Shown: in pieces, positions 35,492 through 44,148 of the stretch
Position numbering within the stretch: position 1 is the stretch's first letter
Layout: every line of letters begins with the position of its first letter
Source of the DNA: an uncultured Pseudomonadota bacterium
Lineage (GTDB): Bacteria; Pseudomonadota; Gammaproteobacteria; Xanthomonadales; Ahniellaceae
DNA: 64,000 nucleotides
Assembly: GCA_937996755.1 (NCBI GenBank)
Contig: CALKUS010000175.1
Location: 1-64,000 of the forward strand
Reading direction: 5' to 3'
Notes under the pieces: generated by a model
The model's input: only the letters and a program-made list of their open reading frames with translations
What the model was told of the DNA's origin: nothing
Database searches by the model: none
Position numbers and translations under genes: made by a program

Positions 35492-37294
35492 ATGCGTGCA
35501 GGCAACTCCGTCACCCTGCTGTTCCTGTTGCACTCTGGCATCGCGCTCGCGGCGCCGCCGGTCCTGGCACCCATCGTGCACATCGACACCACGCGCGACG
35601 CCGGCAGCTCGATCGTCGATCTGCCGTTCCCGGCCGGCGTGGGCGACCGCGTGCTGGCCACGTCGGAGCTCGAGCGCGAGACGCGCACGGACGGCACGGG
35701 CGCCGAGCTGGCGTTCAATGTGCCGTTTTCGCCGACCTGCGTGCCCGTGCCCCTCCTGCCGCCGGAATACTCGCGCTTCTACCTTCTGCTGCGCACGCCT
35801 GCGCCGTCCGTCACCGCACGCTTCGTGCCGATGCTCGGGGATGCGCGCGACCTGGAGCTGCGCTGCGAATCGCGCGGCGGCGAGCAGCAGTGCCTCGCCA
35901 TCATCGACCCGGTCGAGGACTGCTCGGCGTTCCGCGTCGAAGGCGTCGCGCGCAGCCCCGGCAACACCGGCGCACTTTCGGTGCGACACACGCTCGCGTG
36001 GGAATACGGCCCGTCCTTCTTCGGCTCGCGCGCGGGATTCGAGCTGGCGAGCCGCGGCCCGACCGCCGGCGATCCGCAACGTCGCACGCTGCAGGCGACC
36101 TGGGCGCAACCCGAGATGCGCGCTGGCGAGACACGCATCGGCTTCCTCGACATCCCATCGACGCCGGTGCCGACGATCGTGCCGTTCGAGGTCGTCGCGG
36201 CGACGCCGCTCGCACGCGAGGCGCTGGTGCTCGCGCCCATCAACTCCGCTTCGATCACGATCGACGGCAACGAGACGCGCGATCGCATCGCGATCGACGT
36301 GCCCGCCGGTGCCACGCGGATCACGTTGCGGCTGATCGTCTTCGGTGGCTTCCATCCGTTCACGATCTGGTTCGCGCCGGCGCCCGTCGCCGCCACGTCG
36401 GACACCGCGATCCCGCCGGCGCCGCCGGCCGCGAACGCGCCGTACACGACCACGTTCACCGAAACGCCTTTCGGCTCGAACCAGCTCTCGGTGCCGATGC
36501 CCACGCCGGGCCGCTGGTACCTCACGTTTTCGAACCCGGATCCACGGCCGCTCTCCGTGAACCTCTCGCCGTACTACGCCACGACGACTTCGCCGCCCGA
36601 CATCGCGGACGGTGCGTACGCGAACCTGCTGCGACCCGGGCACGGCGTGTTCATCAGCCGCGGCGGCGACGGCGATCGCGTGCTGTTGTGGTTCACGTAC
36701 GACGCGGACGGCCAGCCCATCTGGTACCTCGGCCAGACGCCGGTCTTCGGGCAACCCGCCGCGTGGAGCGTGCCGTTGCGCCGCTATGGCGGCGGCATCG
36801 CGAGCTTCGCGAGCATGGGCTACGCCGTGGTGAGCGATGCCGGCGACGGCTCGCTCGCGTTCTCGTGGTTCATCGACGGCCGCGCCGGCAGCGAGCGCAT
36901 GCAGCCACTCGCGAACTGTCGTGCGGGTACGGGACGCAGCGGCACGTGGACCGTGCCGTCGCGCGACGGCGTGGGCCTGAGCGTGGTCGATACAGGCGAT
37001 ACCGAAGTATCCGTCCTCTACACGTACGACGCCGCCGGCAATCCGCGCTGGCTCTACGCGCAAAACGCACCCGGCGCGGCGACGCTCGCGCTGCAGCAGT
37101 ACCGCGGCTTCTGCCCGAGCTGCGCGTACGCACCGGTCGTGCCGCGCAACGTCGGCACGCTGTCGCGCACCTATCGCGACGACGGTGGCGGCACGATCGC
37201 GGCGGCCGCAACGCTGGCCGCGCCACTGCTCGGCACGGAGGCGATCGCTGCGTCCGTGCAGCGCCTCACGCGCGTGCTCGACTGTCGCCGCTGA
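35492..37294 (+). CDS. Exported protein with two Xanthomonadales-type GHG repeats
   Basis: The 600-residue protein has a signal peptide (SVTLLFLLHSGIALA), an N-terminal region of ~300 residues with Cys pairs, a pre-peptidase-like segment (FGSNQLSVPMPTPGRWYLTF), and two copies of a module beginning GHGVFISRGGDGDRVLLWFT or GVGLSVVDTGDTEVSVLYTY, each followed by YDADGQPIWYLGQ or YDAAGNPRWLYAQ. That module is common at the C-terminus of exported proteins in Xanthomonadales and Betaproteobacteria and has no assigned function. There is no GFE tail. The ATG at 35492 was preferred over one at 35459 because it starts the signal peptide. Confidence 0.8.
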   Translation: MRAGNSVTLLFLLHSGIALAAPPVLAPIVHIDTTRDAGSSIVDLPFPAGVGDRVLATSELERETRTDGTGAELAFNVPFSPTCVPVPLLPPEYSRFYLLLRTPAPSVTARFVPMLGDARDLELRCESRGGEQQCLAIIDPVEDCSAFRVEGVARSPGNTGALSVRHTLAWEYGPSFFGSRAGFELASRGPTAGDPQRRTLQATWAQPEMRAGETRIGFLDIPSTPVPTIVPFEVVAATPLAREALVLAPINSASITIDGNETRDRIAIDVPAGATRITLRLIVFGGFHPFTIWFAPAPVAATSDTAIPPAPPAANAPYTTTFTETPFGSNQLSVPMPTPGRWYLTFSNPDPRPLSVNLSPYYATTTSPPDIADGAYANLLRPGHGVFISRGGDGDRVLLWFTYDADGQPIWYLGQTPVFGQPAAWSVPLRRYGGGIASFASMGYAVVSDAGDGSLAFSWFIDGRAGSERMQPLANCRAGTGRSGTWTVPSRDGVGLSVVDTGDTEVSVLYTYDAAGNPRWLYAQNAPGAATLALQQYRGFCPSCAYAPVVPRNVGTLSRTYRDDGGGTIAAAATLAAPLLGTEAIAASVQRLTRVLDCRR

Positions 37295-37303
37295 CGCGCG
37301 CGT

Positions 37304-38080
37304 TCACGCGAGCAGCGCGTCGATCGCGCGCACCACCGCTGCGCCGTCGCGCGGTCGATCGTCGCGTGCGCGCGCAAGCAGGGCGGAGACCAGCGGCTGG
37401 TACACCGCGAGCAGGGTCGGCAGCGGCTGCGACTGCCCGGTCATCCGGTTCATCGCGGACACGATGGGTTCGCCCGCGAACGGCAACGTACCGGCGAGCA
37501 TGCGGTGCAGCACGATGCCGAGGCCGTAGAGGTCGCCGCGGCCATCGACCGCCTGCTGCGCGAGCTGTTCCGGGCTGTCGTAGTCGGTGAGCGCGCCGCG
37601 CAGGCGCTCGACGCCGTCGGACGCGAAGCCGAGCTGCGCGCAACCGAGCGGCTCGCCGAGCAGCGCGGTGCCGTCGTCGCGAAGGAACACGTTTGCCGGG
37701 CGCACGTCGCGATGCGCGATGCCGCGCGCGTGCAGGTAATCGAGCGCGGCAGCCACGTCGCGGGCGATGCGCAGCGCGCGAGCGGGCGGCAGCGCCGTGG
37801 CGATTGCCGTTGCCAGCACGCGGCCGGCGGGCTCCAGCGCGAGGAAGATGCCCTCGGCACAGGCACCGTACTCGTGCACCGTCACGAGGTTCGGATGCGC
37901 GAGGTCGCGCGTGCAGCGCGCCTCGGCGAGGAAGCGCCTGCCACAGCGATCCTCGGCAGGGACGGCGACCAGCTTCAGCGCGACGTTGCGCCCCGATGCG
38001 ACGTGCCGCGCGCGGTACACGATCGACCAGCGACCGCGCCCGAGCGCCTCGTGCACTTCGTAGTCGCCGATGGTGCGCAT
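37304..38080 (-). CDS. Small Ser/Thr kinase-like protein, probably a pseudokinase
   Basis: The 258-residue protein is a bare Hanks-type kinase domain without a membrane helix or sensor. The VALK Lys36 and HRD Asp125 are present, but the catalytic-loop Lys is Arg (HRDVRPAN), and the DFG motif is replaced by LGEPLG, so the magnesium-binding Asp is missing (Glu143 at best). The glycine loop is also altered (GRGRWSIVY). The usual activation-segment end is DYDSPEQLAQ, while GDLYGLGIVLHRML is normal. It likely binds partners or nucleotide without strong phosphotransfer. It is convergent with the gene at 35492, with nine bases between stops. Confidence 0.82.
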   Translation of the reverse strand: MRTIGDYEVHEALGRGRWSIVYRARHVASGRNVALKLVAVPAEDRCGRRFLAEARCTRDLAHPNLVTVHEYGACAEGIFLALEPAGRVLATAIATALPPARALRIARDVAAALDYLHARGIAHRDVRPANVFLRDDGTALLGEPLGCAQLGFASDGVERLRGALTDYDSPEQLAQQAVDGRGDLYGLGIVLHRMLAGTLPFAGEPIVSAMNRMTGQSQPLPTLLAVYQPLVSALLARARDDRPRDGAAVVRAIDALLA

Positions 38081-38211
38081 GGCAACCTCGCGCCGCCCGC
38101 CTCCCGACAGCCTAGCGCAGGCGGACGCTGCGACCCATGTCCGGCCTGCGGCGCGATCGGCGTACTCCGCATCGACGCAGCATCGCGTCGCCCGGATCCG
38201 AGGAGTTCGTC

Positions 38212-38610
38212 ATGAGCACCCGCACGCTTCGTGGTGTCGCGCTCGCGCTGGTCGTTGCCGCATCCGTGTCGTTCGTCGGGATCGCCGAAGCCGGCACCGC
38301 GATCGACCTCGCGAAGGGCGCCACGACCGTGAAGGGCCACGTGAAGGGCAAGGACTTCGTCGAGTACACGCTGCAGGCGAAGCAGGGCCAGACGCTGCAT
38401 GCGAAGCTCACGTCGTCGGGCGAGAACGAGTACTTCGACGTGACGCCGCCCGGCGGCGGCGAGCGCCTCTTCATCGGCACGCGCGTCGGCGACGAGTTCA
38501 CCGGCGCATTGCCCGCCGACGGCGAATACACGATCAAGGTGTACATCGCGGGCTATTACGCGGCGCAGGGCGAGGAGGCCGACTATTCGCTCGCGGTCGA
38601 CCTGAAGTAG
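38212..38610 (+). CDS. Exported PPC-like domain protein
   Basis: The 132-residue protein has a signal peptide (RTLRGVALALVVAASVSFVGIAEA) and one beta-sandwich module: VKGHVKGKDFVEYTLQAKQG, TLHAKLTSSGENEYFDVTPP, FIGTRVGDEFTGALPADGEY and ADYSLAVDL. This pattern matches small exported proteins often annotated with the uninformative name DNA breaking-rejoining protein, related to PPC domains and to lysozyme-inhibitor folds. Function is unknown. The start has GAGGAG at a good distance. It is divergent from the pseudokinase. Confidence 0.82.
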   Translation: MSTRTLRGVALALVVAASVSFVGIAEAGTAIDLAKGATTVKGHVKGKDFVEYTLQAKQGQTLHAKLTSSGENEYFDVTPPGGGERLFIGTRVGDEFTGALPADGEYTIKVYIAGYYAAQGEEADYSLAVDLK

Positions 38611-38785
38611 CGGCCGGGCCGCCGGCGAAAAGCCGGTGATCCGCCCGGACCGCTTCCTGCGCGTAGGGAAGGATGTGCCTGCGTTTCGCCGGCATTCGAA
38701 CCGACGAGCGCGCCGCACTCGCACGCACGTTCGTGCCATAAGCTAGTGCAGCCGCGGAGGGCGGCGAGGGTTGGGGGGTGGCCCT

Positions 38786-39904
38786 GTGCCGACGGGGAAC
38801 GGAGCAGCATCGGCGCTCCGCGCGAGCGAGCCGGCGATCGACGTCGACGCGGCGTTCCGCGCCGCGCGGCTGGTCGCGCTCACGCGCATCAACCTGAGCA
38901 CGTTCTGGTTCGGTGCGGCGCTCGTGATGCTGTTTTCCTGGTGGGACTGGTACGTCGATCCGGCGCACTGGGCGCAGGCGTTCGCGATCCGCTGCGCGGG
39001 CTCGGTGCTGATCCTGGGCTCGGGGATCATCCAGCGCGTGTCCGGCCGGGTCGACTGGGCGGCAGGGCTCGCGCGGCTGCGCTACGGCGCGGGCGTGATC
39101 ACGGTCGCCGCCGCGCTCGCGGTGCTCGATCGCGGCTACCTCGTCGGGATCGCCGGCCTGCTCGCCGTGCTGATGGGCGCGCCGTACATGGCGCTGGACC
39201 GGCGCCACCTGATCTCGATGAACGCGCTGCCGCTGCTCGCGATCGCGATCATCATGTACGCGGCGGGGCTCGATCGCTTCGTGGTGGTCAACTCCGCCAT
39301 CTTCATCGCGCTCGCGCTCGCCGTCAGCCTCATGCTCGCGCGCGTGTTCGAAGCCGCGAATCGCCGCGCATTCATGCTCGAGCAGCAGCTGAAGCTCGAG
39401 GCGCGCACCGACGCGCTCACCGGCCTGCTGAACCGGCGCGCGCTCGAGGAGATCGCCACGCGCGAGCTGAAGCGCAGCGCGCGCCTCGGCGCGCCGGTCT
39501 CGGTGCTGCTGTGCGACGTCGACCACTTCAAGTCGATCAACGACCGCCACGGCCACGCGGTCGGCGACCGCGCGATCCAGGCGATCGCGTCGCGCCTCGC
39601 TGCCGAGCTGCGTGCCAACGACGCGTTCGGCCGCTGGGGCGGCGAGGAATTCCTCGCGATCCTGCCCGACACCGACGCGAGCGCCGCGCAGGTGCTCGCC
39701 GAGCGCATGCGCAACGCCGTCGCTGCCGCGCCGCTCGCCGACGACACCGTGCTGCTCGCGACCCTCAGCATCGGCGTCGCGCAGCTCGCGCACGCCGTCG
39801 ACCCGGCGCCGTCCGGCACCTGGGAAGCGCTCGTGAAGGCCGCGGACGAGGCGCTGTACGCCGCGAAGGCCGGGGGCCGCAACCGTACCGTCATCGCCCA
39901 CTGA
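38786..39904 (+). CDS. Membrane-bound diguanylate cyclase
   Basis: The ~372-residue protein has an N-terminal six-helix membrane region and a C-terminal GGDEF domain (DALTGLLNRRALEEIA, LLCDVDHFKSINDRHGH, and the active-site loop WGGEEFLAILP). The GGEEF sequence is catalytically competent and makes c-di-GMP from two GTP. No inhibitory RxxD is evident four residues before the loop. The start is uncertain: GTG at 38786 is chosen, with a TTG at 38771 as the alternative; there is no ATG before the first helix. No EAL or HD-GYP gene is nearby. Confidence 0.87.
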   Translation: MPTGNGAASALRASEPAIDVDAAFRAARLVALTRINLSTFWFGAALVMLFSWWDWYVDPAHWAQAFAIRCAGSVLILGSGIIQRVSGRVDWAAGLARLRYGAGVITVAAALAVLDRGYLVGIAGLLAVLMGAPYMALDRRHLISMNALPLLAIAIIMYAAGLDRFVVVNSAIFIALALAVSLMLARVFEAANRRAFMLEQQLKLEARTDALTGLLNRRALEEIATRELKRSARLGAPVSVLLCDVDHFKSINDRHGHAVGDRAIQAIASRLAAELRANDAFGRWGGEEFLAILPDTDASAAQVLAERMRNAVAAAPLADDTVLLATLSIGVAQLAHAVDPAPSGTWEALVKAADEALYAAKAGGRNRTVIAH

Positions 39905-39974
39905 TCGATTGCGGTCGTCGCACCCGTCCGTCGGCGCGCGAGCTCGCACCGCTCGGTGAGCCCGCTGGACGCGT

Positions 39975-40289
39975 TCAGCTCGCCTGCGCGTGCAGCGCAG
40001 CGATGCGCAGGCCGCGCTCGACGCCGCGCTCGGCATTCGCGAGCGCGCGGATCGCGCGCGCCTCGGCCAGCGCGTTGCGCGCGTGCACCACGACGCGCTC
40101 GCCCGCGGGCGTCAGCCCGGTCAGGCTCTTGCCGCGGCGCACGAGCAACACGAGCCCGAGGTATTCCTCGAGCTGCTTCAGCTGCTTGGAGAGGCCGGGC
40201 TGGGTCGCGTGCACGCGCTCGGCGGCGTGCGTGATGTTGTATCCGGCGTCAACGATCGCGACGAGGATGCGGAGCTGGTTGAGCGTCAT
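39975..40289 (-). pseudogene. LysR-family (CysB-like) regulator reduced to its DNA-binding domain
   Basis: The 104-residue frame has a LysR winged helix of the CysB/Cbl subtype (MTLNQLRILVAIVDAGYNIT, HATQPGLSKQLKQLEEYLG, LVRRGKSLTGLTPAGERVV), followed by the linker helix and a stop at ~residue 105. Full-length members have ~310-325 residues with an inducer domain; nothing resembling that domain follows downstream in any frame before the diguanylate cyclase. It is either a relic or a stand-alone DNA-binding protein that could dimerise through the linker helix. Confidence 0.62.
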
Positions 40290-40701
40290 GGCGGTTGCCT
40301 CGATTCGGGGTGTGCGGCAGGCCCGCGAACGGGCCCGGAAAACGGGCGGCGCACGGATGCCAGCAACACGGGAATCGTTTGGACAGCTTGGCCACGACGA
40401 GCTCCTCGGCCCTGGATGGGACCGGGTACGTGGCCGATCCTACCGCAATCGCCCGCGGTCGCCAGCGCACGGATATGCCGATCCGTTATCTGGCCCCTGC
40501 CACGCCCCGTTTCCCGCCGGAATCGCCAGCGTCCAGGGTCGCGCCTTGGAATTGCCGCCGCTCTTCGTTCGCATCGTCGACCGGCCCGCCGCCCGCACGC
40601 GGCGACGACACGCTCGTGTTCCGCATGGGCGTCGCGTCGTCGTCACGCGGCTCGATCGTGTCGGCGCCGCCGTGCGCGAGCACGCGATCGCGGCAGCGTG
40701 A
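40290..40701. other. Stretch without a recognisable gene
   Basis: About 410 bases between the LysR stub and the M56 gene hold no frame with convincing coding character. Short frames on both strands are Arg-rich and lack ribosome-binding sites. AT content is slightly raised around 40370-40500. It may be the promoter region of the stub and remnants of lost sequence. Confidence 0.5.
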
Positions 40702-40728
40702 GCGCAGCGGCCGTCGCGGCCGCTGCGC
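40702..40728 (-). terminator. Strong hairpin after the M56 gene
   Basis: GCGCAGCGGCC and GGCCGCTGCGC are exact inverted repeats with a 5-base loop, beginning nine bases beyond the stop of the minus-strand M56 gene. Position and stem length support a terminator for the BlaI/M56 unit, although no T-run follows. Confidence 0.6.
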
Positions 40729-40737
40729 GCGCCGCCG

Positions 40738-41997
40738 TCAGTGGGGCTGCGCTTCCGGCATCACGCGGATCGCGTCGAGGCCGTCGTCGTCGGTCGCCGC
40801 CGGTGCTTCCTCGTCGAGGCTGAACGTGATGGGCACGCGTACCCAGGCGTCCACCGGCTCGCCCGCACGGCGCGCGGGATTGAACGTCCACTCCTTCACG
40901 CCCGCGACGGCCGCTTCCTGCAACACCAGCGCGGGCTGCGCCAGGTCGGGGTCCGCGATCGCCTCGAGCACCCTGCCGTCGGCGCCGATGTGCAGCTTCA
41001 GGGTGACGTTGCCTTGCTGTCGCTCGTCGAGCGCGGCCTTCGGGTAGGAGACGCTAACGAGCTTCGCGAACGTCGGTTCGACGTCAGGGACGGCGGGCTT
41101 CGTCGCGAGCGTGCCGTCCGCCTGCGTGGCATACGACGACAGCGTGACGAGCCCGATGAACAACGCAGTGGCGGCTCCGCCGAGGCGGGTCCGCGTGGCG
41201 CGATCTTTCTTCAGCATGAGGATTCGCTCTTTCAAGGGTCGGCTGGACTGCCAGTGGCAGCCGACCGGCAGTCCAGGGACGGCCAGCTGCGTCTTGAAGA
41301 TGGCTTCGGCGTAGGCGCGTCGCGCGCCGGGGCGGTCGCGCAGCACGGCGGCGTCGCATGCGAGCTCCTGGTCGAAGCGGAAGCGGCGCGCGGCGAAGTG
41401 CAGCACGGGATCGAACCAGAATGCGCAACGCAGGGCGGCGAGCACGGCGTTCGCCAGGCCGTCGCCCCGCGCGACGTGCATGCGCTCGTGTGCGAGCACG
41501 AGCTCGCGCTCGGTCGCGTCGTAGCGCAGCTCGAAGTCGGCCGGCAATGCGATGCAGGGATGCAGCGCGCCGATCGTCGCGGGCGATGCCTGCTCGCTGC
41601 GCGCGCGCACGACGAGCACGCCATCGACACGCTGTCCGGCGGCACGGTCGAGCGCCAGCGAGCGAACGTAGCGTCGTTGCTGCCGCACGAACAGTGCCAG
41701 CGTGACGAGGGCGCCGAGCAGCCACGCACCGAGCACGAGCGTCGGCCATGCGACGCCGTCGGCGTTCGCCGCGGGCGCCAGCACGGCGACCGACGGAAGC
41801 GACGGCATGGCACCCGCGAGCGGCGTCGCCGAACCGGGCAGCAGCGTCGCGAGCGCGGCGAGCGGCACCGCGAGCCACGTGGCGTAAGCGAGCTCCGCAC
41901 CGAGCCGCGCACGCAGCAGCGGACGCATCGCGAGCACGACGAGCGTGGTCGCCGTCAGCGCGATCGTTGCGTTCCACAACAGCGACAGCGCGCTCAC
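40738..41997 (-). CDS. BlaR1-like M56 metallopeptidase with TonB C-terminal domain
   Basis: The 419-residue membrane protein has helices at its N-terminus, the M56 zinc motif HERMH (170-174) followed by a second acidic ligand region (FRFDQELACDAAVL), another helix (ATALFIGLVTLSSYA) and a TonB-type C-terminal domain (SVSYPKAALDERQQGNVTLK, VKEWTFNPARRAGEPVDAWV). M56 sensors cleave the partner BlaI-type repressor on sensing an envelope signal such as beta-lactam. The TonB-like module replaces the penicillin-binding sensor of BlaR1, so the signal is probably different. Its ATG overlaps the BlaI stop (ATGA). No beta-lactamase gene lies beside it. Confidence 0.9.
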   Translation of the reverse strand: MSALSLLWNATIALTATTLVVLAMRPLLRARLGAELAYATWLAVPLAALATLLPGSATPLAGAMPSLPSVAVLAPAANADGVAWPTLVLGAWLLGALVTLALFVRQQRRYVRSLALDRAAGQRVDGVLVVRARSEQASPATIGALHPCIALPADFELRYDATERELVLAHERMHVARGDGLANAVLAALRCAFWFDPVLHFAARRFRFDQELACDAAVLRDRPGARRAYAEAIFKTQLAVPGLPVGCHWQSSRPLKERILMLKKDRATRTRLGGAATALFIGLVTLSSYATQADGTLATKPAVPDVEPTFAKLVSVSYPKAALDERQQGNVTLKLHIGADGRVLEAIADPDLAQPALVLQEAAVAGVKEWTFNPARRAGEPVDAWVRVPITFSLDEEAPAATDDDGLDAIRVMPEAQPH

Positions 41998-42356
41998 CGC
42001 TCGAGGTCCTCGATGAGGCGCTTCAGCTCCGCGATGTCGCGCTTCGACAGCTTCCGGCGCTCGCAGAAGTGCTGCACGAGCGGCGCGACGCGGCCGTCGA
42101 AAAGTCGGTCGAGCAGCGTGGTGCTTTCGCTCGCGACATAGTCTTCGCGCGCCAGCACGGGGCGATAGAGATAGCGACGGCCGTCCTTCTCGGCGGCGAT
42201 CGCGCCCTTGCCGAGCAGGCGGTTCAGCAGCGTCTTCACGGTCGCTTCCTGCCAGTGCTGCTCGCCGGCGAGCACCGCGACCACGTCGTCGGCCGCGAGC
42301 GGATGCCGGTTCCAGAGCACGTTCATGACCACGCTTTCCGCCTCGGAGATCTGCAT
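41994..42356 (-). CDS. BlaI/MecI/CopY-family repressor
   Basis: The 120-residue protein has the winged-helix of penicillinase repressors (ISEAESVVMNVLWNRHPLAA, WQEATVKTLLNRLLGKGAI, KDGRRYLYRPVL) and a C-terminal dimerisation helix pair. Such repressors block transcription until cleaved by an M56 partner. The ATG at 42356 is 13 bases from the first of two TTAC-N4-GTAA dyads, which suits autoregulation. Overlap with the M56 gene shows a two-gene unit. Confidence 0.9.
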   Translation of the reverse strand: MQISEAESVVMNVLWNRHPLAADDVVAVLAGEQHWQEATVKTLLNRLLGKGAIAAEKDGRRYLYRPVLAREDYVASESTTLLDRLFDGRVAPLVQHFCERRKLSKRDIAELKRLIEDLER

Positions 42357-42369
42357 CGCCCGGTTCCGT

Positions 42370-42406
42370 TTACAGTCGTAATCGGTGCCGACGATTACAC
42401 GCGTAA
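42370..42406. promoter_or_regulatory. Pair of TTAC-N4-GTAA dyads, putative BlaI operators
   Basis: TTACAGTCGTAA (42370-42381) and TTACACGCGTAA (42395-42406) share identical half-sites and are 25 bases apart centre to centre. They sit directly upstream of the BlaI-type gene. Known BlaI/MecI sites are TACA/TGTA dyads of similar size, so these are good candidates for the repressor's own operators, covering the promoter. Confidence 0.68.
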
Positions 42407-42486
42407 ACGACGCTGTCAAGCCGGGCGCGCGCTGGTCCTCGAGCCGGCCGGCTACCGGGTGGGCACGCGCGCGAGCGCGTCGCGGC

Positions 42487-44016
42487 TCATCCGCCGCCCT
42501 CGCGCACGAGCACGAACACGGTGTCCGGCGCGGCGCGATCGAGCGCGCGCGCGTCGCCGCCGCGGCCATCGAGTGCGACGGCGACGTTGCCGACGCATTG
42601 CACGCTCGTGCGCGCGCGCAGCCGGTCGCGACCGAATGCCTGGCGCACGCCCGACCAGGCACGGCGCGCGACGTTCTGCGGCTGGGCGACGCGGCGTTCC
42701 TCGCAGGTCGTGGTCCACGCGCGCGCGGCGACCACGTCCAGCTGCGGCGCCGCCGACGCGAGCTCGGCCTTCGTCGGCAGGCGCCAGCGCGCGCCCGTCG
42801 ATTGCGACAACCACGCCGCGTAGCGCTCCGCGTCCTCCGCGCGGATGCAACCCTGCGCCGGGCGCGGCGCGGCCGGGCAATCGAACACCACGCGATCGGT
42901 CGCTTCCAGGAAGCGACGATACGAGGCCGCGTCGATCGGCGCGCGCGTGAGCGCCAGCGCGCCCAGCGCGACGAGTGGGCCGTCCGGTGCGCGTGGCGTC
43001 GCCGCCGGCGTCGGCGATTGCGTCGGCGCTTGCGTCGGTGTTGGCGCGCCGATCGCGTCGGCCAGGCTGCGTTTCGGTTCGACCGCGGGCTGCGGCGGCG
43101 TGGCGACGACGGCGGGCGGCGCCGCATCTGGCCACAGCGCGTAGCCGGCGACGGCCGCGACCACGGCGAAGGCCGCAGCCACGAGCAACGGCGTGCGCGA
43201 CCGCGACCTCGGCGGCGCCGACGCGGCGGGCAGCGGCAGCGCGGCACGCATCGCATCGGCGCTCGCGAAACGCGCGTCCGGCTGCGCGGCGAGCGCGCGG
43301 TCGAAGAACGGCTGCCAGTGCGCGAGCGCGCGCGGCAGGCGCGGCACGGGCTGCTCCACTTTCGCGAGCGCGATCGCGAGGTCGTCCTCGCCGGCGAACG
43401 GCAACGCGCCGGTGAGGTATTCCCAGGCGAGCACGCCCATCGCGTAGAGGTCGGCGCGCGCATCGACGTCCTGGCCGCGCGCCTGCTCGGGGCTCATGTA
43501 ATGCGAGCTGCCGATCGCCATGTCGCGATCGGTGATGCGTTCGGCGCCGCGCACGAACGCCGCGCCGAAGTCGCCGAGCAGCGGGCGCGCATGGCGATCG
43601 AACAGGATGTTCTCCGGCTTGACGTCGCGATGCACGATGCCCGCCGCGTGCGCATGCGCGAGCGCGCCGAGCAGCGGATCGAGCAGCTCGCGCAGCTGCG
43701 CTTCCGGCAGCGGCCTGGACCACGCCGTGAGGTCGCCGCCGTGCAGCTGCGGCATCACGTAATACAGCGCGCCTTCCCTGGTGCGTCCGAACGCGTGCAG
43801 CTCGACGATGTGCGGATGCTGGAGCGCGGCGAGGCCGCGTGCTTCCTGCTCGAGCCGGCGCACGTGCTGCGCTTCGTCGTTGTCGCCCGGCGACACGACC
43901 TTGATCGCGACGCGCCGGCCGAGCGCGAGGTCGATCGCGGAATAGACCACGGCCATGCCGCCGCGGCCGAGCACGCCGTCGCAGGTGAATCCGGGGATGT
44001 TCGGGAATTCGCCCAC
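42487..44016 (-). CDS. Ser/Thr kinase with C-terminal formylglycine-enzyme-like domain
   Basis: The 509-residue protein has an intact kinase domain (~8-260): glycine loop GRGGMAVVY, VAIK Lys39, HRDVKPEN Asp131 and DFG Asp149. A proline-rich linker and a membrane helix (~279-300, LLVAAAFAVVAAVAGYALW) follow, then an outer domain of ~160 residues resembling the FGE/SUMF1 fold: a start PIDAASYRRFLEATDR, a middle EDAERYAAWLSQSTGARWRL followed by PTKAELASA. The outer domain lacks the complete FGE end, so it is probably a binding module rather than an enzyme. The gene is divergent from the beta-helix gene at 44149. Confidence 0.88.
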   Translation of the reverse strand: MGEFPNIPGFTCDGVLGRGGMAVVYSAIDLALGRRVAIKVVSPGDNDEAQHVRRLEQEARGLAALQHPHIVELHAFGRTREGALYYVMPQLHGGDLTAWSRPLPEAQLRELLDPLLGALAHAHAAGIVHRDVKPENILFDRHARPLLGDFGAAFVRGAERITDRDMAIGSSHYMSPEQARGQDVDARADLYAMGVLAWEYLTGALPFAGEDDLAIALAKVEQPVPRLPRALAHWQPFFDRALAAQPDARFASADAMRAALPLPAASAPPRSRSRTPLLVAAAFAVVAAVAGYALWPDAAPPAVVATPPQPAVEPKRSLADAIGAPTPTQAPTQSPTPAATPRAPDGPLVALGALALTRAPIDAASYRRFLEATDRVVFDCPAAPRPAQGCIRAEDAERYAAWLSQSTGARWRLPTKAELASAAPQLDVVAARAWTTTCEERRVAQPQNVARRAWSGVRQAFGRDRLRARTSVQCVGNVAVALDGRGGDARALDRAAPDTVFVLVREGGG

Positions 44017-44148
44017 GCGCGCGCGCCGGGAAGCGGAGCGCGATTATCGCCGATCCGCTCCCGGCGCACGCCCGGGAAGCACGCGGCCTGGCACGATCCG
44101 CCCGGCGGCTGCGTTTCCGATGCACGAACCCGTATCGGAGATGCCGAC

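Noticed and set aside
41994..42356. Beta-lactam resistance locus
   Set aside because: BlaI and M56 are present, but no beta-lactamase or penicillin-binding sensor domain is found, so resistance is not supported.
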